Below, in pieces: positions 13,050 to 37,276 of a stretch of DNA of 64,000 nucleotides. Where the stretch lies: assembly GCA_964036295.1 (NCBI GenBank), contig OZ038462.1, forward strand, positions 10,712,440 through 10,776,439, given 5' to 3'. The position numbers and the translations under genes are program-made. The stretch is from Plumapathes pennacea. Taxonomy: Eukaryota > Cnidaria > Anthozoa > Antipatharia > Myriopathidae. Each line of letters opens with the position of its first letter. Position 1 is the first letter of the stretch. Below the pieces are notes generated by a model. It was given only the letters and a program-made list of their open reading frames with translations. It was not told the origin of the DNA and ran no database searches.

Positions 13050-14336
13050 ATGCCTCACTCGAAAACGCACAAACAGCGACCTAAGGGTGCGGCAGCCATG
13101 AATGGCGACGCGCACAATTTCGACCACGAAGAGGTGAAAGATGAGAGCCTCGCGTGTTGTCTTCCGAAAGGCTGTCCATTGAAGAGATCGGTGAAATTAT
13201 CGGATTCGGTTCATCTCATTTGCAACAGCGAGCACTGTAAGCAGAGTGGTTATATGCACAGCGAATGTTTTGAGACGTTCGAAGACGATATTTTGACATT
13301 TCTGCGAGGGACCGGCCGTGCAAGGAGCTGGTCGGAAAAACAACGCCGTCAGAATATATGGACAAAGAAAGGATACGATTTAGCATACAAAAGCTGCGCT
13401 TGTCTTTGTGGCAAAGGGCATTTAAGGAAAGACCTTGAATTTCTACCACCGCCAGATGAAGAGGATGAACAACAAGGCGGGCAGACGCAAGCGCAAGCGA
13501 AAACGAAACGCAGGAAGAAAACCAAATCAAACGAGAAGCCCATGGTTGGTGTGGCAGCAAGGCCGAGACGAAGTTCGCAGTCGTCAAACTGTGAATCACC
13601 ACCCGACCGTTCGCCGATATCTCCACAGCCGAAGACTCCAGTGAAGAAAGTCAAGTCTAACCAGGACAACTGTCACTTCTTCGGCGATGGCTTCGCATGT
13701 TTAGCGTCGGTCGCGAACAGCTGCGTGAGTTTGGCGACAAAATTCCTGAAAAGATCCGATTTTAGCTCGTTCCTGGATGTTCTACCCAAGCATAAAGTTA
13801 ACCCTTATCACATAAAAATGGAAGACGAGGGTTCTGACACACAGGCACGTCATTTTGTGCTGTCAAACCTTTCTACACGAATGGCGAGCACGGTTTGCTG
13901 TGTGTTGTGCAACCGCCAGTTGCCTGTGTTCGATAAGTATCCTCTAATCGACGGTACTTTTTTCTTGACACCCCGCCAGCTAACCCCGGTGTGTCTTGAC
14001 GTTTCTCAGGGAGGGCGCGCACAGTACTTGAGCGCCGTTTGCTTGTACTGTTTAGAAGGGTCGCCCGATTCTGTCAAATGCAAGTTGTGCAAAAAATCAT
14101 GGGATGGCTCGAACCACCAGTTGGGAACAATGTATACCTATGACATATTTGCTGCTTCTCCTTGCTGTCAACAAAGAGTGGCCTGTCAATCATGCGGTAA
14201 ACCCGTTGTTGATCTGAAGTCTGGGATGCATTATTTCTCAGAGTACTCTCAGTCCATCAAATGTCCCCACTGTGGTATTTCAGGATATCATTGCATAAAG
14301 TCGGTAACATCATGTTTTGAGGTTCCTATATGTTAG
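13050..14336 (+). CDS. HECA: Headcase protein homologue
   Basis: Uninterrupted 428-codon frame. The N-terminal Headcase domain (about residues 35-135) contains CCLPKGCPLKRSV, a Cys/His pattern ICNSEHCKQSGYMHSECF, and the family signature GRARSWSEKQRRQNIWTKKG followed by CLCGKGHLRKDLE. An acidic and basic low-complexity linker follows (about 140-205). The second conserved Headcase region starts at NCHFFGDGFACL and includes HFVLSNLSTRMASTVCCVLC, YPLIDGTFFLTP, and several CxxC pairs towards the end. Headcase proteins are cytoplasmic or nuclear regulators of progenitor quiescence, known from insects and vertebrates. The first ATG is at 13050; an in-frame ATG at 13098 has a better context (GCAGCCATGA) and could be the real start. 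The coding part is intronless here. Confidence 0.92.
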   Translation: MPHSKTHKQRPKGAAAMNGDAHNFDHEEVKDESLACCLPKGCPLKRSVKLSDSVHLICNSEHCKQSGYMHSECFETFEDDILTFLRGTGRARSWSEKQRRQNIWTKKGYDLAYKSCACLCGKGHLRKDLEFLPPPDEEDEQQGGQTQAQAKTKRRKKTKSNEKPMVGVAARPRRSSQSSNCESPPDRSPISPQPKTPVKKVKSNQDNCHFFGDGFACLASVANSCVSLATKFLKRSDFSSFLDVLPKHKVNPYHIKMEDEGSDTQARHFVLSNLSTRMASTVCCVLCNRQLPVFDKYPLIDGTFFLTPRQLTPVCLDVSQGGRAQYLSAVCLYCLEGSPDSVKCKLCKKSWDGSNHQLGTMYTYDIFAASPCCQQRVACQSCGKPVVDLKSGMHYFSEYSQSIKCPHCGISGYHCIKSVTSCFEVPIC

Positions 14337-17290
14337 TGTTTTAGTGTGCCTCCACCCCCCTTAAATAATACATTGGTCAGCTGATTTGGAACGTTTGATC
14401 ATGCAATGTAGCAAAAATGTAATGTGTGCAAGTATGCCTACTATTTGTAAATCAAGCAAAATTTCCTGATCTTGTCATGCCAAGTTAGCTGGCTGGGATG
14501 ATTAACAATAACTAAGCATTCAAAGAAGAAAGATGGCTTCTTTGAATAGTGGAAGCAATTAATTCACCAATGTATTTGTCGGAGATAAAGTGCCGTTTGC
14601 ACTTGAAAAGTTTTAGAGTGCAACCAGGGCCTTAGCAAAGCTGTCTTGCAACAAACTACAGTAGAATGTCCTGCCATCTCGAACTCTCAAGGAAGTGAGA
14701 AGTAAGAAATAGTGTGAGATAGCAGGGAATCGAGATAATGGGAAGACTTCTACCAAGGGAAATTTCTACCAAGTTCATTTCCAAGGGAAATCAGATTCTG
14801 TTCGAGATAGCGGGAAGTTCGAGATAACTGAGTTTGAGATAAACAAGCTTCTACCGTACTGTACTGTATGTACACATTGCAGCACTGTTCATTTGAATGA
14901 TCAGAAAAACAACTTTCACCAAAAAGAACAGAGCAAAAATTGACATGTGAAAGTGAACAAATATTTATGTAATGTCACGGAACATCCACCAAGGCAGTTT
15001 TGTTACTTGCTTGCTTCGCAAACCAATACATCAATTGAATTTGGAATGCTGATGTTTCCATGCATCACTACAAGTGACCTATTTTAAACAAGGAAAGCTT
15101 TTAGATGTAAACATGTCAGAAGATGATTGTATAGACAGGGTTCATACCCTTTTGGGCTTTTGAAATTCCATGACTTTCCATTATCTTTTCCATGACCTTT
15201 TAAGTTCTCCTAAATTGATGTTGATCAGTTTTCAAAAATTAACAAAAACTGTTTGTTTCCTGACTCATTTTCACTTTTTTCATTCACAAGAAATATATTT
15301 TGTACAATGGACATCATTTCCATGACCCACACTTAAATTCTACGACTTTCCAGGCCTGGAAAATGAAATTCGAAAATTCCATGACTTCCCAGGTTTTCTA
15401 CGACCCATACGAACCGTGGTTGTAGAGGATTTCTCTGCATTTCTTGGAATACCGTTGTATATAAAGTTTCTTTGCAATATCATTGGAGAACACTACAAAA
15501 TGTGCATTACAGTTGAAATGTCATTATGCTTCTCCAACTAAATGTTGGTGTTTCACTTTGGCAAATTTCCTTTTTGAGGCAATTATTTTGAATAATACGT
15601 GTACATTTTCTCTTTTTCTTTAATTATTGCATGACTATTTTTATGCATTTTTGCTTTGTTGATTTTATAATTCTGCTTTTGGTATTTATAAGCTTTTGTC
15701 TATAATTTTACAGCACTGTTTTGTAATAGCTGGTCAGATTTTCTTTCTAGTGATGATTGCACAATTTTTTGTCTTCATAATTATGGTAACTGTTTCCATG
15801 CATAAGAAGTCATTTCTTTCCAAAAATTATTTGAGTGTTACATTTAACATGTGTACAAAACAAAATCATGCAAAGATCCTGTCCCAGGGTTGTGTGATAA
15901 AGAAATAATTATCATGTATTATAAATTTATATTTATGCAGCACTTGAAGTGTATGTGATTTCTCAGTCTGTAATTTTGCTATCACAAGTGCTGAATACTG
16001 TGTAAATATCCAGGCAATAATAAAATGTTTATAATGGGATATCGCTGGATGTGCAAACTTATCAAACTACACAGCAGACTCAGGCAAAAGTACTGTACGA
16101 TTGTGTAATAATAATTATCATTATTATTGCTGTGGTTTTGCATTAGCTACACTTTCTGGTTGGTCCAACATTTTCAGCCCAAAAGAAAAACCTGATTGCA
16201 AAGTTTTCACACAAGCAATTAAGTGGCAATATTGAATTTCCTTCCACTGCTGATGGGTTTCTTTAAAGTAAAACACTTTTGGCTTCTGATTTGTTGAAAG
16301 TGTTTCTTACAGCCTCTGTGATTGGTAGTGTCTTGGCTTTGGTATTACAAAATTAAATCCTAGCATTACTTAAATATTATACTGTATGTTAGACTTGAGT
16401 GTACCAACAACTTTAAATTTAGTTGCTGTTTCTCAGTAAAAAGTTAAAATACAGCAACTGCTGTAATATTTATGAGCCATCATACTTTCCAAATCAGTAT
16501 CAAAAACAGAAATGTGGGGAGAATAAGCTTGGCCAGTTGATTTACACAATGCTTAACACTACTGTATAATTAATATTGCCAAGACTCTTGATTAAAATAT
16601 ATATTAATGAATGTCAGTTTTACTGTTCTTGTTGCTATGGTGTAAATTAAATAATCAGACACAAAATCTAAGGGGAGACGTCAATATTACCAGTACAAAT
16701 AATGGCATACCTAAAAACACCATTATCTTTGCCACTAAACAGCTCTTTTCTGGCATGGTTTTGTGCTGTTTTGGCCAAACAATAGTTTGCTCTTTTCCAC
16801 GTGATTAACGGTGGTCATCAAATTCAATCCTGTTCACTGTATCCTTTTGTTTGTACAGTATACTGTCTGAATCTGAGTTGCATTTGAAAACATAATGGTT
16901 AGACAATGTCAACAAAAATGGCAACAGCATAGATCTTGGCCAGCAGCAAATCATGTGAATTCACCCCAAAAGTCTGTTGAGTCTAAGGTTAGGCAAAATA
17001 CTTATAAAATTGTAGACAATCCTTTCCCCTTGCACCACTTGCACCCTTACACCTGTTTTCCATTTTGACTTTGCTGCATCACTTTGTATTTACACCAACA
17101 TGACTGTTACACTGTTTTCCATTTTGACTTTGCTGTACTGCATGAAACTGTGTGTCCTACATAAAATATTTGTTACATTATTGTGTAGACATCTTAGTAT
17201 TGGCACTATTACAAATTCAACATGACTAACTGAAGATTGTCTGTATTCTACTAACAGCAGTTGTTTTTTCATAATTCTGATATTTCTATG
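14337..17290. other. HECA 3' flank and convergent gap to SYAP1
   Basis: About 3 kb without coding exons. HECA (plus) and SYAP1 (minus) converge here. An AATAAA at 16019-16024 is a possible HECA polyadenylation signal, which would make a 3' UTR of about 1.7 kb; this is unproven. One short TIR element lies at 14657-14858. The stretch at 16140-16320 has wording like the interior of the foldback family at 44308-44612 (for example a GAAAGTGTTTCTTACAGCC segment). Confidence 0.4.
14657..14858. mobile_element. Short TIR element, TACAGTRGAA family, copy 1
   Basis: Ends TACAGTAGAA and, inverted, TACGGTAGAA. The interior repeats short phrases such as GTTCGAGATAGCGGGAA. TA-bounded ends of this type resemble pogo/Tigger-like nonautonomous elements; the superfamily is inferred from the ends only. 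Confidence 0.5.
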
Positions 17291-20200
17291 TTACTCCTCT
17301 GCTTCAAGCATGTCTTCTATCTCCTTCTCCCAAGCAGAGTTATCTTCTCCATCAACAACTTCAAAGCCCTGCAACAACATACAGGAAACAAATAATCCCC
17401 ACTGTCAAATCAAATCCTCAGAAAGGGGGAGGAGGGCTGGGAAGTACAGGCCTCACCCAAACTTCATATCATTCAAGGGTCAATCAATCACAGTATATCT
17501 CCTTTAAAAAATTACCATTAGCACTGGAGTGGGGGTCCCTGCCCAGATTAGCAAACCCTTTGAAACCATCCAAAGGTCAATAAACAGAGGCCGGCCATAT
17601 TATATCAACCTACGCGTTAGATGCATAAACGTGCACTTTTTACACTTATTTTTTCTTGAAAACACATTTTTAATGACGTGATGCATTTGCTTATGCATTT
17701 TTACTGGCAATTCAAAGTTCAAGGTGTCAAGAATAAACTGGGATGCTTTCTGCTTTTGAAAGTTACTCGGACGAAATTCGTGCGACACGTCGCGAAAACA
17801 GTGTCACACACGGATCTCTCTGTAAGTATATTTGACAACACGTAAATTAGCGAATCATGGCCTTTTATGCGGTCACATAGATTCATATCGATTGCTGAAC
17901 GTTCACGTTTGACCGACAAGCATGTGGACAATCCAATGTTGATTGCAATGGAAGGGTGACAGCAGCGGTATCGCTAACCGTACGTGTGAAGTTCGCAAAG
18001 TTCGGAATTTTTCTTTAGAGTGGACGGTATTCCAACTGTGATCCGTTGTTTACAATAATTGTGTAATTATTACAGTCGGCACCTTGTCGCGGATCGAAAT
18101 GTTTGCACTGTGCTGGGCATGCTGCCAGCATTGATCTTGTATCAGCTTTGAAGATTCTCTTTGCGTTATTGCATCGGCCACACAAGAAAAACCACTGCAT
18201 TTTAATTATGCAAGTTAAGTTTTCAGAGAAAGTTTTTAAGTGATTAAAAAACAACAATGAGAAACACTACAAATTTGAGACTTGCATGTTTACGCTGTGT
18301 TTGGCGCTTCGAAGGAATTGTAAATCAGAGTCGATTACGTGGGCCACACTTCTAATCACTCATCCTCTGCCACTATTCTGAAACTATTACCGTTAATATC
18401 TTGTGGCTCAACTATTAGTGCCAGTAAAAAAAAAAAAAGAATAATTGTGGCCTGGGGGAGTAAAACGAAAAAATACTTTGTGGAATGGCACCTAAATTAG
18501 AGTAAATATGGTAATACATATTTTTCAGACCGTCATACGCATTTTTACGGCAGGTCTGCGTTTTTCAATGCATTTCTCAAAAACCTAGCCTGAAGGCTGT
18601 ATGCCTTCCTAATCTACAAGAGCATGGAACAACTTGAAAAATAATGTGACCTCAGCCAAGGCAGAAGTAAAGTATTCCTTAAAATATCAATATGACATTA
18701 CTCCCAAGTTGTGCCTTTTTCCCATGTTCTTTATATAAATGAAGGGAGATACATGTATGTAACAAAGGGACCACCTTTGAGCAGAGCTTCCTCACACAGA
18801 ATTGTAGGGAGTATCATCTCCACCACCTGCCCCCTTCACATGACACTCAGATAGTGCAGACCAGATGTTAGCAAATCATGGGGAATTTACCTCTAATTCT
18901 TCTTGCAGCTCCTTTTCCCATTCAGGGATATCTTCCTTTGGAGAATCGTCTAGAGATCAGGAAAGAAAAACATCCCTTTTAAAAACAGCTCATAAGACAT
19001 AAACAAGGTCTCCCATAGCTTTTACAAAGAAAATCAGATGATAATCAGTCATAACACTCTATGCAAAATTCTGTGTATTTAGTGTATTTTTATCGCTGCC
19101 TACGCATTTTTACTGAACGTCTACATATGCGTACACGTACGCATTCTGAAACATCATAATGGACGCTTCTTATTGTGTATACAGATTATGATCAACACTG
19201 GAATCTACTTTTGCCTGTGTTGTGTGGCTGTAAGATTAAACTATAAAATGTGAAATGTGCAACGCGTGAGAAAATTTTAACTGCCAAATTACCACATTCA
19301 GTCAATTGGCGTCTGCCAAGTTCCAGACAAATGTCTCGGTGTTTATTCTCGCTTAGCAGCAATGCGATGCAACAGTTTTAGGAGCAAGCTTCTTAGTTTT
19401 ACAAGTAAGCCAAATTCACATCGATCTTTCGAGTCAAAGGTCACAAACCCAAAACAAATTGAGTCTGTCATGCCTAACCTGTGTTGCATCCAAACTGGTG
19501 TGTAGCTCGGATGTGACGCATGCTAATCATGTTCTATGTTAAAGGCTTCACAATTGGAATGCTTGAGATGATTATCTGGCTACTCTTGATCTGACGGCCT
19601 GACGTTGACAAACGCAATAAATAATATACAGAACATTACACAATTGGATGCACTTTTCCGCGGACGTAGCGACCATTTTAGCATACATGTACACCTATTC
19701 AGTGCTTTGCTACGGCTTGATTTATGGGGAAACTGGTCTTCTGAAAAACATAGGGAAGGTATTTCTGGGTCACTGAATTTAAAGATTTTCCAAGCGGCAG
19801 GCGCCTTCGGTGCTTGCATGAAATTATGTTCGTACGTACACCATGAAAAGTGCTCGCTATGCTCACCCCCTGTTTTTGTTTCAAAATTTATATCCTCTTT
19901 TTTGTGTAAAATATACGGTTACACTGTATGCATTTTACATTCTTGTTACGCATTTTTGGGTTACACTAATGCACAGAATGCAGCGTGATGACTGGTCATG
20001 TGAATTTTACAAAGTGCAGATTTACCTGATACAGTTTCCTTGGGGTCAGCCTTTTTTCCAGCTACCCCTTGGTCGGTTGCCTCTTGTGATGCCTGCTTTC
20101 TTTCCACTCCAATCTGTTGGAGATCTTCATGGCTAAGTTCTAAAGATCAAGACAAGGGACTTACAATCTGTCCAGTGGAGTTCCATTACTGTCCTAATCA

Positions 20201-23200
20201 TGTTTTATTATGACAACATTGCCATACCCTCTTGCTGAGCAAAAGCATCACTGACAAACTCATGTTGAGTGGGACTGTCTGGGAGATCTTCCACCAAATG
20301 CTCATCAGACTAAACAGAAAAAAAAAAGGAAATTAAAGTAAAAATATTAAATCAACAGTACGTGGTCCCTAACTACAAAACATCTTTAGTTGCTGTTCAT
20401 GGCTATATTCTTATTTCTTAATCAAAATCTGCCAATGGGAACAGGAGATTGTGTTCACCAACCTTAGGGTTTGTCTTTTTATTTGGAATGTCCTGAGGGT
20501 TGCTTTGACTAGAATCTGAAGAAAAGCAAAGAAAAATTACATTATACTTGCAAAAGAAAGCACCATGGAGTATCAATGCTGTAACAATATAACAGTATAA
20601 AAATGCACTACAAATATAATATTTTCAGATTGAGAATGACTGGGACATACACGTATGTATATTAAGTAGAGTGTGCAAAAATATCGATAATGTGGTCAAC
20701 AAAAGAGATTCATCGTACAAAATGGATTGCTACAATAAGTCCCTGTGAGAGAACTATTATAAATAGTTTTGATCTGCATATACAGTGGAACCCCACCTTC
20801 TGGCCACCTCATTATGGCCACTTTGATATTATGGCCACTTTTTTTTTGTCCCATGGATCAGATGCCCAGTCATTTTCTTATCTGAAAACCACATTAATAA
20901 ACTCCACCCCTCCGTTAATACACCCATATTTTTACGTCAGGATGGTGGTCATATTAATGGGGCTCCACTGTATAATGGCATATACACTGTGTTAATTTAA
21001 CATAGCTATGAATTCCATAATATTAGTACTATTTAAGAATGTGCTGGCTCAGTGTTTTGAGAACAAATTAAATTAGGATCAGGCCTTCATCAGAGTACAG
21101 GGGTTTCTTTTTGCTTATTCTTCAATTTTCAGTATTCAGCACATTCTGAATCACTGTAAGGTCTTCACCACATGTTGTTTAAAGAGGCCCTTTAGAGACC
21201 CGTAGATGCTTTGCGCACCCATGTTTCTATTTACATCCGAAGCTCGACTTCCCAGAGGCTCCAACTGTCGCTGCTTGCTGTATTCAATACACTTTGACTT
21301 TTGTGCTGATTTATCTTTTAAAACTTAGGAAAACATGAGAATCTGCCATTTTTGTATGATACAAAAATGGCCACCATCAGTCACTGGGCGCACAAAGCAT
21401 CTGTGATGAGAGGGTCTCTTTAACTGTGTTGGAAAGAAAGGTTGGTCATTCTTGAGGCATTATACTAACCATGTTCTGGTGTCCCATCTTTTTCTGCTGT
21501 CTGTTTTGAGTCTGAAGTTGTACTACTACCTGTAATGAGATGCAGCAGCATATAAACTGACTAGATATTAATATATAACTGCAAGTTAATAGAGACATTT
21601 TCACATGACTGTTTTTGTGTTTGCTATGCTTCCCAATTGGTCCTACAACAAGACGTTTAGCAACATTCTTGTCCAATCAAGAGCAAAAGTAAAACCTTGG
21701 TTGCAATATTCCCATGCAAGAAAGTAACATGGCGATGGTATATTCCAGCACTGCTGATTGGTTAAGTACAACCAATGGCAATTACAGTCAACTGTTGTTA
21801 TTGTGGACACTCTGGGGACTGTGATTTGGTATTTGTAATAGCGAGAGTCCGTAACAGACTTGTTTATTGAGACATCAATGGTGCACTTTACTATGCTTTT
21901 TACTAAATGTTGTTTACCAATCCAAATTTATTCATATTAAATAAACAATTTTCAATATTGCAAATTAACAACAGCTACAATGTTATGACAGCGGTAGCAG
22001 AAAAGACAACTATTTAGCAGTTTGAGAGAAATTCTGATTAATGTTACATTTTTATTATGCCTGGAGTGTCCGCTGTAACGAGAGTCAAAACAATAAAACC
22101 ACTGCATTGGGACCACTATAGGTGTCCGTAATTCCACAACATCAGCTACTAAAATAATAATTATTTAATATATATTTAATAAATAAATACTGAATATTTG
22201 AGATATATGTTAACTATTTCAGTACACTGAAATCTAACCTGAGGATGTCATGGATGTTAGCTGGGCAGACTGTTTAATCAGCGAGACTCTGTAGAAGTAA
22301 TTCCTCCAAAAGTTCTCCTCTGATACTCTAAGGAAATCAGATTGTTATCAATTTATATTAACACTTGACCTGTTCACTTCAACCTAAACTCAAAACAGTC
22401 AGTATATCAGAGATGCCAACCCCCAGAACCTTTCAGGCAGGAGATTTTGACCAGGGGCTAGGGCCCACTCAGTCAAAATGGTGTAGCCATGTGACGGTGG
22501 GGGTTTCGAGAGGGCCGGATTATTTTAAAAATTGACTTTGTGGAGGGGGGAGCCTTATGACAGCATTTATGGTAATAATGCATGTGCCGCACAACAGAGA
22601 ACTGAAACATGTACTGTGTACCTCTTAGGAACAAGTTGAAATCTCATTCCTGACAACTTTTCGTCTTCCTTGAGCATTGTCAGAGCAACAGGTGACATTA
22701 TGTCATACTCAAAGTGGAACTGCACACCAGAAGGAGGATCTCTCAAGAAATTGCGCTCATCCTAAAATTTTGGAAGCAAGAAATGGATGTGAATGTTCAA
22801 AAATTCTACTGTCAAACATTATTTTTTACATTATTTTGCTATTGATCTATTTTGTTTTTTCCTGCTGGGAACCAAATTTAGCCTTGTTTTTTGCTTTGTT
22901 TGTTTTTTAATTGTTTTCATGTTTCCACATGTAAACAGTAAACATTGGATTGACCTTGTATGTTAGCGAAATTATGGTTTGACTATTAAAAGAACTAAAA
23001 TTGTTTTAAAAATGTTTATTGAATTGGTCACTGATACCACAGGTATATATCTCAACAATAACACTTTATATAATTATTTATTTCCTTTATTTTGAAATCA
23101 TAGGTTCAAAAATTCAGAAGTTAGTGCCCTTTTCATAATTTATTTTTCAAACAAACAACAATGTGCATTGCCAAATGCTTAAAAATAGAGGTTGCCAAGG

Positions 23201-24691
23201 AAACCAATTCAATACCAGGAGAATTTATTGCAAATAGAATACTTCTTGACTTTTATGTAAGTCTTGTGTAATTCAATCATGGAAAATCTGGGGGTTTGAT
23301 ACAGTCAGAATCTAAGCTAACGTCTTTGAGAAACTCACAGTGGACAGAGCTAAGATCTGAGACTTCATAGCATCCTCTTCATTATATCCAACCCAAGGAG
23401 GAATTGCAGCCTCTGCATAAAACAAATCAAAAGATATTTTTACTAAATGAATAATTATTGTGAGTCTCAGCTATCAGATACGGTGGAACCTCCCTGAGTG
23501 ACCACCTCCCATAAGGAATGACCTCTCTTAAGCAACCACTTACCAAATAACCAATATTGGTCCCTCAGTCAAATTGCTATTAGTGAAAACTCTCATAAGT
23601 GTCCACCTTTGATGCTCACCATTTGAGTTTTTCTATTGTTTTTTTTTTTACCTCCCATAAGCGACCAATCTATACTACGGGAGAGCAATTTTCTGAGCAA
23701 GGACTGACTTCCTTGCAAAAACCAGACCCAACAAAACACTAACATGTGTAGTGTAATGTGCAACAGGACACAAGGTTGATTTCTTAAAACTCAAGGTGCT
23801 ATTATTCACTCACTAAAACTGCATTTTTTGACACTGGTTGTGGCTCAAAGCTGGATCTCACCTAGACCTCCCATGGTGAGAAATTCCCATAAGCAACCGA
23901 ATGAAGGGTAGTCGCTTATGGGAAGTTCCACTGTAATAATTAACAGAAAATAAATGAACTCCTATGTCTGATTAGCCTTGCTAAGACATTCTGGACCATC
24001 CCCTATGTACCAAATAATTTTATCTCACCTCAGAAGCTTTTACTGACCTGTTCGTTTTTGCTTCTCCTTCACAAATTTTTCTTGTTCCTTGTTAAAATCT
24101 CCTAAAAATGTCTTGAAACAAAGTCCAGGCATTTAGCTGGTTCATAGGGGTCAGGAATAATATAAACTAGCAGGACCCCCGTAAAATACGGAGATCGGGT
24201 GATCGAATTTCTTTTTTCCTAATATTTTTTGTCTTTTTTTTCCTTTTTGAATTCCATTTTGAGCATCTCGAACTCAATTTCAACCGTATTCGACTGTTTA
24301 CCGCGTCAAAGTACAAACGTCCCTGTAGCGCATGTACCACTCGACCGTACTCGACTCGTCGTACCACCAATCGTCCGACATCCAAATCTTCCCGTTTTTC
24401 AAACATGCGGCAGCATCACCCCGCCATCCAGTCAGCTGACACTCTGAAATTCTTCTTCTAAACTCAAACGGAATTCTCACCTTCAGTAATCGCGTCCCGT
24501 GGGCTTGGTTGAAAGGCAGCGGTCGAGAAGATTTCTGGCCTGCTTTTCCCGGCAATTCAATTCGAATTGACGATACAGTAATTATGACTAACGATCGTAC
24601 GCGAGCATTGGTTGCGTCAGAAATTCAAACCACGCATTATCTAATTACCGGTTTAATTTGTTACGTCACCAATCGAAATTATATCAATTTG

Positions 24692-24724
<33 letters not shown>

Positions 24725-25535
24725 AGCCGCGGTCAGCGGTTGCTTAGCGTATTATTATATAGAGATGAGGGGCACTGATTCTTGCATAACATTTTTATTG
24801 TGATGTCTATAATGATTGAATGTAATGTCAGCCATTGATCCCCCCTCTCCCAGCCCCTCTTGGGGGGAGGGGGGGGTATTTTATGTTGCCACATATCTGT
24901 GCATAACTTTGGAACTGCATGTCAATAATAATAATAATCGTCTCATACATTCGCAGTACACTTTTGAATAACAAGAACGGGAACTAAAGTATACAGTAGC
25001 TGAGTTTTCACGATACCTTGTTTTCTACAGTATCCTTGACTGACTCCGTGACTTTGAAAGCAGTGCTGGTAGCAGCACTCGCGAAGCTAAACAAATAGCC
25101 TGAAAATGATGAAAACCAAAAGCCCTCAAATCGCGTGCTAATATACACAAACCCCTACTTCTGGCAACTTACACATCTATTCCCTCAAGACTTCAATCAT
25201 CCCAGAAAAAGACGGTAAAACGATCCCCCCTGGAAACATGTTAGACGTACAAATATCACGCACAAGTATACAGTTTAGGTACAATATAAACAATCCCATA
25301 CATACATCTGCAGCAAAGAAAAACAAACCGTAATCACACAGCACACTGATGCAGTGGGCACAACTAGATTCTTACTTCCAACATTTTTCGCCATATCCTT
25401 GGCATAATCGATCTCCGAAGTGGTCCGTTCCTTGCCTACTTGTGCCCCTTTAGTTGCAGTCGCGTCTTCATCGCCTTCTTTCGGTGCGTTTTCTTTGTTT
25501 TCCTGCGTCTCTGTGCTTCCCCACCAGTTGAACAT
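17291..25535 (-). CDS. SYAP1: Synapse-associated protein 1 (BSD domain), 12 exons
   Basis: Exons: 25535-25376, 25099-25017, 24111-24048, 23412-23339, 22761-22622, 22327-22239, 21529-21470, 20515-20463, 20309-20228, 20139-20026, 18949-18891, 17368-17291. All have GT/AG boundaries except where simple shifts are possible, and they join without a frameshift to 351 residues, almost the length of human SYAP1. It starts [17 protein letters not shown]. Next come [10 protein letters not shown] and an amphipathic [13 protein letters not shown], then [20 protein letters not shown] and [17 protein letters not shown]. The BSD domain follows with [20 protein letters not shown] (the FW pair) and [12 protein letters not shown]. 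The acidic C-terminus has [20 protein letters not shown] and a final [19 protein letters not shown]1 homologues act in Akt/TORC2 signalling and at synapses; that role is family knowledge. The residue span between exons 2 and 3 is shorter than in human, so a small exon could have been missed. Confidence 0.95.
17600..19985. repeat. Repetitive intron sequence with recurring TACGCATTTTTAC motifs
   Basis: Introns around SYAP1 exon 11 contain related phrases at 17690 (ATGCATTTTTACTGGC), 18533 (CATACGCATTTTTACGGC), 19099 (TACGCATTTTTACTGAACG) and 19947 (TACGCATTTTTGGG). They look like ends or internal repeats of one or two transposon-derived segments flanking exon 11. The boundaries could not be set. 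Confidence 0.35.
20781..20972. mobile_element. Short TIR element, TACAGTGGAACC family, copy 2
   Basis: Left end TACAGTGGAACCCC; reverse complement of the right end TACAGTGGAGCCCC. Length 192 bp, in a SYAP1 intron. The interior repeats 'atggccact'-like phrases. Probable pogo/Tigger-type nonautonomous element, inferred from the ends and TA boundaries. Confidence 0.7.
23479..23935. mobile_element. Short TIR element, TACRGTGGAACC family, copy 3
   Basis: Left end TACGGTGGAACCTCCC; reverse complement of the right end TACAGTGGAACTTCCC. 457 bp, in the SYAP1 intron next to the exon at 23339-23412. The interior holds recurring 'cataagcgaccacc' phrases in both orientations. Confidence 0.7.
24697..24722. 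repeat. (CA)n microsatellite
   Basis: Run of about 13 CA units in a SYAP1 intron. Confidence 0.85.
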
Positions 25536-26282
25536 TGTCTTTGGCTTGTTTTCAGACCAACCAAAATGATTTAAAAGATTTAAATCAAGGTGATAAAAAG
25601 CATGCTGCTACTGCACTCATTTTCTCCGCAAAACGGCGGTCATCTTATTATGAATGACGTCACATAATTATGAGCCCACGAAATAGAGCAACTGAAAGGA
25701 AGCATGCGCAATGGCCATCACAACTAACGTCATACCAGGGACGAAGAAGAGGTTGCTAAAGCGTTGTCAAATCTTACCAAAGCATTTCAATCCTAACTCA
25801 ACCTCTTTATTGAAAGACTCGAAGCCCTCTGTATGAACCTGAACATGTAGAAAATGAGCTTTTTTGCTTTCTCCAAGTTTCGCCATCCCAACCTCGTTCC
25901 GAAGCTCTGGTTAACGTGCCCGCACTCTACATGACCAGCGTTAAGATTATGCCCAGGGCCTTCGCATGAGCGTTCCAATTCAAAATGGCGGACGAACTAT
26001 CAAAATCTTCTCTTTCGAGTTTTTGTCTGTGGATAATCGCCCAGCTTGCTGTTTAGTGTATAAGCCATATAGACCACCCTTCAAAATGCTCGCTTGGTTC
26101 CCAGAGGGATTATTTTGATCCTTTTCTGCCTTAACACAGCAGAATAACTCTGAAATCCTGCAAATTTACCACCAGCGTACTACCCGCAAAAGCCATGAAT
26201 GATTTAATGGTTCCGTCATCCATGACTTGTAACGTCTTTGAATGGCTCCGAAAAAGTGATAGCGGCCCCGTCGGACGAGAAC
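25536..26282. promoter_or_regulatory. Divergent promoter region, SYAP1 / convertase A
   Basis: The 747 bp between two divergent start codons. A perfect palindromic CRE, TGACGTCA, lies at 25655-25662, about 120 bp upstream of the SYAP1 ATG. A YY1-like AAAATGGCGG lies at 25982-25991, about 290 bp upstream of the convertase A ATG. Both are typical core-promoter-proximal elements in animals; use in this locus is inferred. Confidence 0.45.

Positions 26283-37276
<10,994 letters not shown>

Noticed and set aside
13216..13669. Minus-strand open frames of 106-136 codons in the HECA region
   Set aside because: They are antisense shadows of the Headcase coding frame, which has strong domain support on the plus strand.
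26238..26282. Upstream extension of convertase A from 26238 (NGSEKVIAAPSDEN)
   Set aside because: It begins with TTG, not ATG. The ATG at 26283 directly precedes a good signal peptide.
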